Below, in pieces: positions 45,299 to 57,200 of a stretch of DNA of 64,000 nucleotides. Made by a program: the position numbers and the translations under genes. This DNA comes from Candidula unifasciata (lineage: Eukaryota; Mollusca; Gastropoda; Stylommatophora; Geomitridae), in assembly GCA_905116865.2 (NCBI GenBank), contig CAJHNH020000233.1:124001-188000 (forward strand). The letters are read 5' to 3'. The notes under the pieces are model-generated. The model did not search any database. It had not been told where the DNA came from and worked only from the letters and a program-made list of their open reading frames with translations. How positions within the stretch are numbered: the stretch's first letter is position 1; the number at the start of each line of letters is the position of its first letter.

Positions 45299-48200
45299 CT
45301 GCGGGACATGTCAATGTTAAAGTACATAAAGATGTCTGCGTTAATGAGCATCGGTGGTCAGGTGTGACCAATTCGCACGTGTAAGCGTTAGTAGATTACA
45401 CTGGAGAGGGTCGGAAAAAGTGAAGGGACTTTGTTCGCGCCATCGGGCATACAGGGCTGGGCCTATATTATATAGACCAAACGGCACTCTTCTGCAAAGT
45501 GGTCAAAATCACGCCTGCTGCCTTTACTTCCCATGAATTTACCTGGCACCCATTCAAGGCTGGTCGATCTGGGAGCTAAAGTCATTTTTAGGGTCTAAAC
45601 CTACGACCTTCAGATCTGCAGTCAAGCGACTGCAGGGGGTATCACGTCACATTTCTCTCATTTGGCTGTAGACAGTATGCGTGCGTAGCTAGCATCGTAA
45701 TACAGTACTAGTAACTGGTAGTTTTCATACGTTACAGTTTCTACAAGAGTGGAGTAAGCAGGGAGCAAACAATCGTTTCGTAATGTTCGAGGCCTAAAAG
45801 ATCTGTTTCACAGACTGTGTGGTTTGGTTCCGCCAAAGCCTTCTGTATTCTACAAAAGGCAATTTTTACGGGGGGGGGGGGGAAACGTTGGGGCTTTGAG
45901 GGAAAGGGTGGGGGCTACGGGTTTCGTGCTTTGTACGACCTTTTCGGTCTGCGACCAGCCGCTTGACGGAGAGAACGTGCCATGTGCGATGAAATTCGAT
46001 GCAAATAAAGTCGATTCTAATGATTTTACTTAGGTCTGACTAATGACTTCCTACAGTCTGTTTTAAAAGCAATATCCAACTTTTAAAAAGCTGTACCTCA
46101 GCAATCGGCCAATTGCTGCCTTTATAATACCATTTTGCGGGACAGGTAGGGTGGTCTTTTCAGCCTGAGGTTTTACGGCCGAATGGCTAGTGCTGTCGCC
46201 TCAACTGTGCGGGTAAGGATTTTATTTATCTGGGCAATCACAGGGTGTAATTTGTTGAAATTTGGCATGCAACCTGTTGATAATCATGTCCTTGTCATAA
46301 TATCTTTATGTGAGCAAACATTAAGTTTCCATTTTGCCTCATTTGCAGTATATTTTTTTTAAAAAAATAGACACCAATACAGCATACTTACATGCTTAAC
46401 TGAGTAACAAGAACTGCACGCGTGTCATAGGTATTTCACTCCCATGTGGACACCCCCAGTATTATTCTTTTGTGAACTGCGGATATTTCTCTGTCTGCCG
46501 GATAGGCTATCAAAATAACCACAACGCATCGCTGCACACGTGAACATATTTCCAATCAACACGCTTGTGCCAATTACTGCATATTCTCTTTTTGAGGGTA
46601 TATTAGTCGAATATAGATCAAAGAGACAATTAATTGGCCGCTTTAAGAAAACAGCAGCACCTGTGTAACTATGAATTAGGAAATCTTAACTCTTAGAGTC
46701 CCATGAAAGGCCCAAGGAGCAGTTAAGAGATATGTAAAATCGGCGCATCTTGCGTTTATTAGGCCTTTAGGTTGGAACCTATGAACGCATGATGCGTTCC
46801 TTGGGACTCAAAGAGTTAAGGAAGTAGGAAAATCTTTGGCCGCAGACAAAAATTCGTGTTGATCCGTGCAGAAGTTTTCGACTTATTTGTTAAAAGTGTG
46901 AGGACACAAGTTATGAAACGTACTATTACGCAGTAATCCAGTTGTAGTGTATTATCATCATCATATTTCTCATTTCCGTCCCATCGTGTGCAATCACTTC
47001 CACATTGTGGATAGAATCAAGTCTAGCACCTTTGGCCTCTCTCATCAAAGTGCGTTATAAGGTTTCTATTAGACGACCTCGAGTCTGTTGCAGTAAATAC
47101 TGCTAACTCATCTTCCTCTTTCTCAGATACACAAACAACAATAACCTACCCAGTTCCACGGGGTAAATTAGCGTGTTGACGTCAAGTATCAGGTCCATCT
47201 TGAAGGACTCACTCTCACAGAACAGTCTGGACACTGAAAAATGACCAAGAGATACAAGTGGTAAAGGCAAGAATTTGACATATCTTATACTCCCAGGATA
47301 TGGTAATCCTAGTTTCCGCTTCATAGCAAACGGGTCACCTCATAGTTGCTCCGCTCCTGTGTCAACGAAAAACACCCGTAGCTCAGTGTCCCGCCATACA
47401 CTCCTAGGATAGTACTGTGTTGTCTTTCACCAGAAAAAAAAAAGAGACGTCTTACATTTTCCAAATCTCAGTGTGGGTTTCGGGGACCCCATCGTCGGGA
47501 AGTTAACCCGTCCCCCATAACAAGCATGTCGTAAAAGTAGTTATTATGGGTTTTTTCTTCCATGTCGTAGTGCTTTTGTCTTAGGGCGAGGAACCAACTG
47601 TATGTCTACAAATAAGCGAGACCCGTATAAAGAAATTGCGTGGAAAACTCGAGTTTTGGAAAAGATTATAGTACAGAAGTGGTCAGAGAAACTTCAATTC
47701 AGTCCGTTTTACATAAGTAGCTTATATTATATAACATAACATAACCCTTGACCCAATGTCCCACCCCTTTTATTCGACCACCCACTAATGTCCCACTCCT
47801 TTTATTCGACCACCCACTAATGTCCCTCTCCTCTTCTTCGAACACCCCCTAATGTCCCTCTCCTCTTCTTCGAACACCCCCTAATGTCCCTCTCCTCTTC
47901 TTCGAACAGCCACTAATGTCCCTCTCCTCTTCTTCAAACAGCCACTAATGTCCCTCTCCTCTTCTTCGAACACCCCCTAATGTCCCTCTCCTCTTCTTCG
48001 AACACCCACTAATGTCCCTCTCCTCTTCTTCGAACACCCCCTAATGTCCCTCTCCTCTTCTTCGAACAGCCACTAATGTCCCTCTCCTCTTCTTCAAACA
48101 GCCACTAATGTCCCTCTCCTCTTTTTCAAACAGCCACTAATGTCCCTCTCCTCTTCTTCGAACACCCACTAATGTCCCTCTCCTCTTCTTCGAACGCCCA

Positions 48201-51200
48201 CTAATGTCCCTCTCCTCTTCTTCGAACAGCCTCTAATGTCCCTCTCCTCTTCAGCAGATGCAGGTTTTCTTCGAAGGAAAATCTTATAAGTCGCCCTTTA
48301 CGAAATGGATGTTACAGGGCAGTACGTCTACGCTCTATACTACCCCCGCCCCACCCCCCCCCCAACACAATTGCGCCCCTGGAACCCACACGGGGAGTTC
48401 CTGTCTTCTTCTAGTGCCAACCAGTACCGAAATGTTTTAATCAATCCATATGACCCTCCGACAAGAACATTAAAGCGCGTAGCCGAAAGTGCTAGAACAG
48501 TAGATCTTAACCCTCCTAATGCCGCGACCCTTTAAAACAATTTCCTCGTGTTGTGGTGACCTATAAACAATTATTTTCCTTCATAACTTCAGTCTTCTTC
48601 CGTTCTCCTGAAATAAGTTGTCTATATCCGCAATGTTGTCTCTTGTATAAATTTCACTGCTGTTAATTCATTCAGTGGTCCATAGAGTTTACGTTCCACT
48701 GTTGTTCTTTCTGGCCAAAAGGTTTGCCTCAATGTGTCAAATTATATTCAGTGAATATGTGGTTTTCCGATGGTCTTAGGTTGAAAACCGCTGTGCTAGA
48801 ATATGCTTTCAAGTTGGAATTACAGAACAGGTCACAACGGGCCCTGCAATCGACGCTCCGATCGAACTGTCGATCGATCGACCGCCTGTCACAAAACCAT
48901 CGACTCAGCATCGATCGACAGATTCATATGTAAATGAAAACGCTAAGAAGAAACAAGATGGCCGCCAAGTTCCTTGGTACGGTATCTCTAAAAGTAGGCG
49001 ACTCGTTACGTGGCGCCAAGGTCCGTTTAATACACTGTGAAAAGTGGGAAGATCAATTATACTGCAAAAACAATCATTCAGCCTATAAGTGCACCGATAC
49101 CCTCCTTCTCAGGGTATTGCTCAAGATGCAATGAATAAGACGATGCTGGCTTTATGATGGTTTTTTTCTTCTTCTTTGGCTTTCCATCATTCAGTCCATA
49201 AGTACCTCGATACCTTCCTCGGGGTATCGCTCAGGGCGCAATGTATAAGACGCTGGTTCTATGATGGTTTTTTTCTTCTTCTTTGGCTTTCCATCATTCA
49301 GTCCACAAGTGCCTCGATACCTTCCTCGGGGTATCGCTCAGGGTGAAATGAATACGACAATGCTGGTTTTATGGTGGTTTTTTCCTTCTTCTTTGGCTTT
49401 CCATCAATCAGTCCTTAAGTGCCTCGATACCTTCCTCGGGGTATCGCTCAGGGTGCAATGAATAGGACGATGCTGGTCGCATGGTGGTTTTTTACTTCTT
49501 CTTTGGCTTTCCATCAATCAGTCCTTAAGTGCCTCGATACCTTCCTCGGGGTATCGCTCGGGGTGCAATGAATAGAACGATGCTGGTCGCATGGTGGTTT
49601 TTTACTTCTTCTTTGGCTTTCCATCAATCAGTCCTTAAGTGCCTCGATACCTTCCTCGGGGTATCGCTCAGGGTGCAATGTAATAAGACGATGCTGGTTG
49701 CATGGTGGTTTTTTTCTTCTTCTTTGGCTTTCCACCATTCAGCCCCATAAGTGCACCGATACCCTCCTCAGGATATCGCTCAGGGTGCAGAGAAAAAGAC
49801 GACGCTAGTTCTATGATAGTTTATTTTTCTTCTTTGGCTTCCCGTGTATGGCCATTATCTTGGGTTTAGATTCAGATCTAACCGGTCATGACCACGCCTA
49901 CAAATTCTAGTGAGTTGAAATAGGAATTTTGCTTCACTGCAAGATAAATGGCAGAAGACTAAAACCGAGGAGATATTCGCACGACCAAGGGAAAATGTGA
50001 TACACATAGGAACACTTCGCTTAAAGGAACGAATTAATCAAGAAACGGAAAGTGTATTGATCGGCACTCATAGAAAGAAGTAGAAAGATAGAAGAACACA
50101 CTAGACAACATAAAAATCGAAAGCTATAGTTACTGTGCCGGGAATTGAACCTTCACCTCCAGACGGCGTATTCCATAGTTGTGGATTTCAAGCTGTACGA
50201 TAGACATGACCAATAAGACACCTTTTGGAAGGGGGGGGGGTGCACAGTTGACCATGTTCTTAGTGCACTTGTATCCATGGCGAGGCGCACACGCCGTCTG
50301 GAGGTGACAGGTTCAATTCCCGGCACGGTAATTATAGCTTTCCATTTTTTATGTTGTCTAGTGTGTTTTTCTATCTTTCTACTTCTTTCTATGAGTGCCA
50401 ATCAATACACTTCCTGTTACTTGATTAATTCAAAGGCCTCAAAGGTTCTCCCTCTTTGAAGGAACGGACTCTTCACACCACTGTTATCTGCCGAACTGCA
50501 AAAGCTGCGAGAAAACAGATAGCCAGGCGGAAGAGGGCTCCAGGACACACTTTAGGGAACCCTTGGAGACTTGACGCTGCCCTACCAGTTCATAGAGGCA
50601 ACATAAAAGACAACCTGGCCATATGAAACCAACCGAGAAAAAAAAAATAACAAGAACAAAACGTTCCAGCAAACACAGAAACAAAGGTGGGGTAGATGGG
50701 GAAAGCCGTCGGCAAAACAGCTCAAGAGAAGCCGCGGTAGGAGCAATCCCGGGTTCTGCCATCAATAAATCCAGAATCAATAACGCCGACAGACATTGAT
50801 TTCACGTTCTGTTCTGTGGCCATGCGATCATGGACAGGTGACGATAATAAAGACTTGACAATAGAGTTATTCTGGTCAAACGTGAGGCACACCTTAAACA
50901 CTTGGGAGTCACCAACTGGAAGGAGAAGGCCAGTCACAAAGACTAATGGAGGCGTGTGATATCTGCAGCAATGAACCTCAAAAGGCTCGGAATGATGAAG
51001 AAGTTGCTATAGCTCTTTTCTTTTTCAATTTCACCATATCTCGGGGACTCCAAAATTTCATGGGAGGGAAGTTCCCGGGAAAATAGAATTGTATCGAAGT
51101 GTTAGGGTGTGAAACGAACACCTACTAATCCTACCCAACTGTAATATTGGACTTTCGCGGGAATTCTCTACGAAATGAGGAGCTGCGTGGTCTCGAGCTA

Positions 51201-54200
51201 TGGCGTCCGCCTCTAGTGCTAAAGGTCCCGGGTTCGAGCACCGGTGAAGGGTGGGAATTTTTCACGTGGACTTATAGTAATTTCCCCTAGTCTCTAGTGA
51301 GACCGGACGTCCGTGTGTATTGTAAAAAAAAAAAATTAGGATTTAAAAATGTACACAAAGTATTTTTGCATCCTCGCAGATGCGACGGACTTCATGCACT
51401 GTGATTATTCCGACTCAAACGAACGGAGCACTTATGGGTCATTACCCTTGTGTCATGATGTTGATCCGTTGTCTAAACCTAAACCCCACGAAATTGTGGA
51501 GTCCCGGAGATGGGGGTGACATTTAAGACCGTTGCTATCGCCAGAAAGACACCAAAGAACTAAGTTAAAGCAACTAAACTTTTCAAGTCATTGGCACGTC
51601 GCTCATTCAGCACTAGACCTACATTTTTTCAACACTAATCAACATCACTGCAACCGCTTTTATTTTCCACAACAATTCCTAGGCTCCAATCTAGGGCTGG
51701 CTCGACACAACAACGTGATGTTGCTTATATAAATACGACCTATGTGGATTTAAACCCAAAACTGTCCTGTTTGACAGAGACTGGTCGGTCACTGTAAATC
51801 GCCATGAGAATAAACAATGAATAGATTCGTTTATATTACAAGAAGACGCAGAAGGGAGCGGTCTAATCCCTTGTCGCGGCCACATCTGTTTTAACCGCTT
51901 TGGTTCCCAAGAGACAAACATTTTGCTGGTGCCTAGCTGGTCGTGTGTCTTAGTACACTTGTTCTTGCAGGGAGGTGCTGTCTTCGTTTGTATGTAACAT
52001 GCGTGTTATCTAGCGTGTCCTTCTATATATCTACTTCTATATGTAAGTGTCGATTAATACGTGCATGTTTGTTTATTAAAAGTAGGCGGAGAGTCACAGA
52101 GCGCGAGAGAGATGATACACAAGCCACCTATCAGCACTTTAGTGTCCACCCGGTGGAGGACTAGGAAGTAAAGGCGGCTGGCGTGATGCTGACCACATCA
52201 CCCACCAAGTGCCGATTGGTCTATAAAATATAGGTCTAGCCCTTTAAACCGGAAGACGTGGGAAAGGGTCCGTTTCTTTACTCTCACTTCCCAATGAGTG
52301 AGCGCCCATCTGCTACAGCTTGGTTTCAGTTTGAAGCTCTACCTATCTAGATAACCTAGTTTTACCTACTTCGGTTTATCGCCCCTGAAAGTTGGAGCGG
52401 CAAACAGGTTCAAACGTAGAAGGTCGAGATATCTTTTAAAGTGACAGAGTGTATACTGTTGACAAAGTCTAGGGTCCTCATCTGTTTAGAGGGGCCTCCG
52501 TGGCCTCGTGCTGTGAAGGTCGTGGGTTCGCTTCACCGCCACGTCCACACGAGTTATGAGTTAGATTATCTTTCCAGCATTCCGGGCTCAGATTCCCCTC
52601 TCAACATATTCATCAGCATCGTGCGGTTAATAGTACCAGTCCTTTAAGACTTCTTGTGCGTCCGGTGTGCTTCTCATGCTTGGCTGTGCCGATCTTTACT
52701 CCCAATTCGCGTATTCTTAGCAGTGATGTTGACACGTTGCTTCCAAAATCCTCAGAACGTCCTATCTCTCTAAGGGCAATGACAATGTCTGCGTGATCCA
52801 TAGGCTAGTCATCTTCAATTGATGCAGCACCTGCCAGTCTATCAGCTCTCGCATTACCAACAACGCCTGCATACACTGGGACGAAAATGAAAGTAACTGC
52901 ACACACTGCACACAGAATTTTGCAACGAATCAAGCCACTGTCTGCGTAACCAGCCTGTCTTGACCCGCCGGATCATGCTCGAAAAACCGCATCCCAGCTA
53001 CATGAAAGCCTGTGTAACCGTTATCATCTCCATCGTCATGTTGCTGGTGGTCATGGAGAAGGCACCGCTAGCTTCCTGAACTGTTCTGCCTGAACAGCGA
53101 GCTGTAAATGCCCATGCACTCTTATGTCCTCGTATAACTGACCCGTCTGTGAAGATCACCACATCTGTCTCATCTGACAGTGTACCGCTGTAGTTTGTAT
53201 ATGTGGCTATACATATATTATTGTTCTATTCTCAAGCTTATTTCTAGATCCTTTTTAAGGGAAAAGGGAGAGCGATGCTCAGATGATGAAAACTGTGCTG
53301 TCAGTGTAAAAATGCCACGCACTTTTAGTCCGATGTGGTGAAATAAGAAATGATAGGAACTTTATGGCCAGAAAATATAACAGAGGGCTTTTGATCTTCA
53401 GAAGCAGTTTCCCTTCCACTGAATGCTTCGATAATTTTGCCTTCCTTTAACTCTCAGGTTACCAGGTGCAGTCCTGGGAAGCGAAGGCGGCCGACGTGAT
53501 GCTGACCACATCACCCACCAAGTGCCGATTGGTCTATAAAAATATAAGTCAGAGGGTGGGCCAGACTAAATGCATGATTTGCAAACATACATAAGATGTC
53601 GACTTGCACTAATGAGTAAAATCCAGGCACACATAATGGATTACTGCAAGACAATGAAATTACTGGAATGTGGAGAAATAGTGTTTGAACACCTGGAAAC
53701 ATTGTGAAAGTTGGAGAACTACCGAAGACATAGAATAAAAGCAGCGTTGCCACTTTGGATGTTTTACATCCAGATTTAGATGTTTTTCCTTGCATTTAGA
53801 TGGCGTTTTTGACGTTTAGGTGGTAGATGTTTTTGCTAGATGTTTTTCGTTTGGAGTGAATTTATCAAATCTAACCTGAGAAACAGGATGAAATTGGACA
53901 TTTTAAATGCTATCTTGACAGTAAAATTCGGCCTGATAAGAGTAGGAAAAGGCTGTTCCACTTATCAGCTACCTGATGGGTATTGAAAGAAATTTGAACA
54001 GCTAAAGCATAACAGAGTCATTTTGGATCTGAAGCTTCAACTTCATCATCCAAGCTAAGTTTATCCTATAGATCTTGTAAGGCAGACTTCAGTAAAGATG
54101 AGGACATGATTCTATAGGGTAAGTCATATTAATTGCTATGTAATTTGTGACTTTTGCCATTTGGATGTTTTAAGATATTTTTTACTCCGTTTTGTATGTT

Positions 54201-57200
54201 TTTTGTCAAAGAAAAGTGGCAACACTAAATAAAAGTAAAATTCATCCAAAAACAAATGCCTTAAACATAAAATGGAATGAATTCAAGAGGGGTGAAGAAA
54301 TAAGAGAAATGTCTGGGCAACCACTGGTGTCAGTAGTTATAAGACAGGAAAGACTGCGTTATATTGGACACATTCTGAGAATAAACGAACAGAGAATCAC
54401 CTAACTGAAATGGGAAATTGAAGGTCTGAGGAAACGAAGGTGTCCAAAAGAAACTTTGAAGTGAATGTTGATGAGAGAAGCCAAATGTGCCGGAGTGGAT
54501 TCCATCCATGATACTGCACAGGGTAAAACAGAATGGAGAAACAGACTGCAGACCTATGTGACACATTATGCCATATAACAGGAGAATAAATTAATGAACT
54601 GAGAAATATTATCCGATACACAAATGAAACATTGAAACCGCACTGAACAGACTAGAAATGTATATAATGACATATCAACAAAAGAGATATTAGCTTTTTG
54701 TAAAAAAAATACTAGCCAAGAAATGTAGTGGAAGACAGAGAAAGATGTATGTGGAAAGCTTAACCGTTTCACATCGAGAAGCCTGAATCTAGACACTTTG
54801 GGTTGTGACACATCCACATAAATGCAGATAATAAATGGCTTTATATGCAGTAATTTTCCAGAAGTCAAAACTCTCATTAAGAGAAAATCAGAAACAGATT
54901 GGAAAACCAACACTGGTTATAACTACGAAAAAGATTTTCTGAAACACTTGAACAGAACAGACCAAGTCACAGTTTTTCGCTTACGCACTGGACACTGCAG
55001 ACTCAATAAACACTCACATAAATTAGGTATGAGCCAAACAGCTCTCTGCCGGTGCCTTTGTTCTGAACAGACTCCAGAACATGTCCTGCAAGACTGTCCT
55101 CTCCTGGCGGAGCTGCGGAGCGACATATGGCAACACCCAGTAGAACTGACAACTAAGCTTTGGGGAAACTTAAGAGACCTTGAAAAGACATCCCAGTTTA
55201 TGACCCACAGTGGATTATGCGCATGACCAGAGATCGCTGAAGAAGAAGAAGATATGCAGTAATCTGTTCTCAACAAGCAAAGTTAAATTCCACTTGCCCT
55301 TTTTCCATGTGTGCAGTGTTTAAGATGCAAGGATATGAATATAGTAACTAACAACAGCATTTAGGAGGGTTTCCTTATAACCGCAATGGCTTGTCGAAAG
55401 TCAAGTTGATCTCACATTTTCCTATAAGCCTCAGTGGTAGAGATCACATGGTTATGACATTAGTCACACAATACGTTTTTTTAGGCCTCATGAAATGCTT
55501 TTTTTTTATATTTAATGCTTCACTCATTTTGTGTGTTTATTTATTACCCCTTTATATATTTCCAAGAACAAATTTAAAATGTAGATTACAAAATATGTTA
55601 GAGATGTTTATTTTTAAAAAAAGACTTTCCACCTGGAAATCCTCACGGGTTCATGGTCCATTCTTTTTTAAAACGCTCACACGATGAAAGCAGATGGGCA
55701 ACAAACAATAAAGTAAGCAAAATTAACTGCATCAATATCAGAAGACTGTGATGATTCAAGAGACTGCCATGATACCCAATGCTTTCTCCAGACCAAGTGC
55801 TTTTATCTTTTTTATTATTAGCCCTGATAAGTCGCCCATGTGGGTTCTGGGGTACCCATTGGGTGGAGGAAGACTTGATGTCCATGTAACAAGTATCATG
55901 TACATTAAAGCAACTAATTTTGCTATTATGGGATATGTTAAACGAAAGATACAGACATCACAGCCTAGCTGTGAGCTGCAACACATTCTGTCAACCACTT
56001 TTAAGGGCAAGCACAACAGAAAGTAAAAGTAATCTGAAGTTTACTTGAAGGCTATGAAAATTCTGCCAAAAGTCAACACCAACATTAATATAAATGGCTT
56101 GAAAATGCATACAAATGGGAAAATGCTTTAAATAACAAATTGAATGGAAAAAAATGCTGTACATGTTACTCATTGCAACATATGCCTGTGCAACCTGCAT
56201 ACTTACCAAACAAGAGCATAAATGACTTTGTATACAAATGTTCTAGACGGGTTTTAAGAATATTATGGGTAAAGAAAAGAACAAATACATCCATACTTCA
56301 AGAACTTAAAATTGAAGAATGTTGGCTTTTAAAGATAATAAATCACAGAAAACTGAAATATTTTGGTCACTCAAAATGTCATGAAAGTTTAGACAGAAAA
56401 TCAATGGAAGGGTATATGCCTGTGAAGAGAGGGAAGTGGAAGGCCAAAGAGAAGATGGGTGCAGGATGTGGTGGATGATCTCCAGATGGGTGTATTGGAC
56501 GCGGGACATCTTCCTTGTGATCGAGAAGTTTTCCAGAGGGTTGTTATGCAAGCGAGGTTCTGCAAAGGATAAGCTATACTGACTGGTGACAAGTTACTCA
56601 GGCAAGACTTGTTATTTCCAATCATTGGAGCCACTAAAAACATAAATTACTGAATCCCTGCTGAGGAACACTATTAATTTGAACCACCCAAAAAAGTGTG
56701 CCATCTCCACAATGGAGGCTACAATGTATACACTGCTCACTTTTTAAATATTGTGTAGTGAGGCCCCTATCTCTTCCACAGTGAGACTCGTACCCTCTGA
56801 CTGAAAGTCATGAGAATGATCCTTTTACTTAAAACTAAACTGCTCAGCACAGGAAATAAACCCTAGTACACTGAAGATTGCATTATCATTGTGAATGAAT
56901 GAATATGAATCAAGAATGGTTATCAGTGCACTTGAGACATTCCCATACATGCTTAGTCCTATTCTTTAGTAGGCAACAAAGAGTCCATCAAGCTAAGAAC
57001 AGTACCAGTTGCTGAGTTGCAACCTGATTCACAGTCCACCCATGATCCCATGTTTTCCCTAAGTGTTAAATTCATCAAGACCTTCTACTCACCCCAGACT
57101 GAATAAGTCTTTCAACATGTAGATTTTATTTCACTATCCATTCACCTCATCCACTTGATCATAAAACTCACTGCCCATAGAAACCTGAACCAAATGATGT

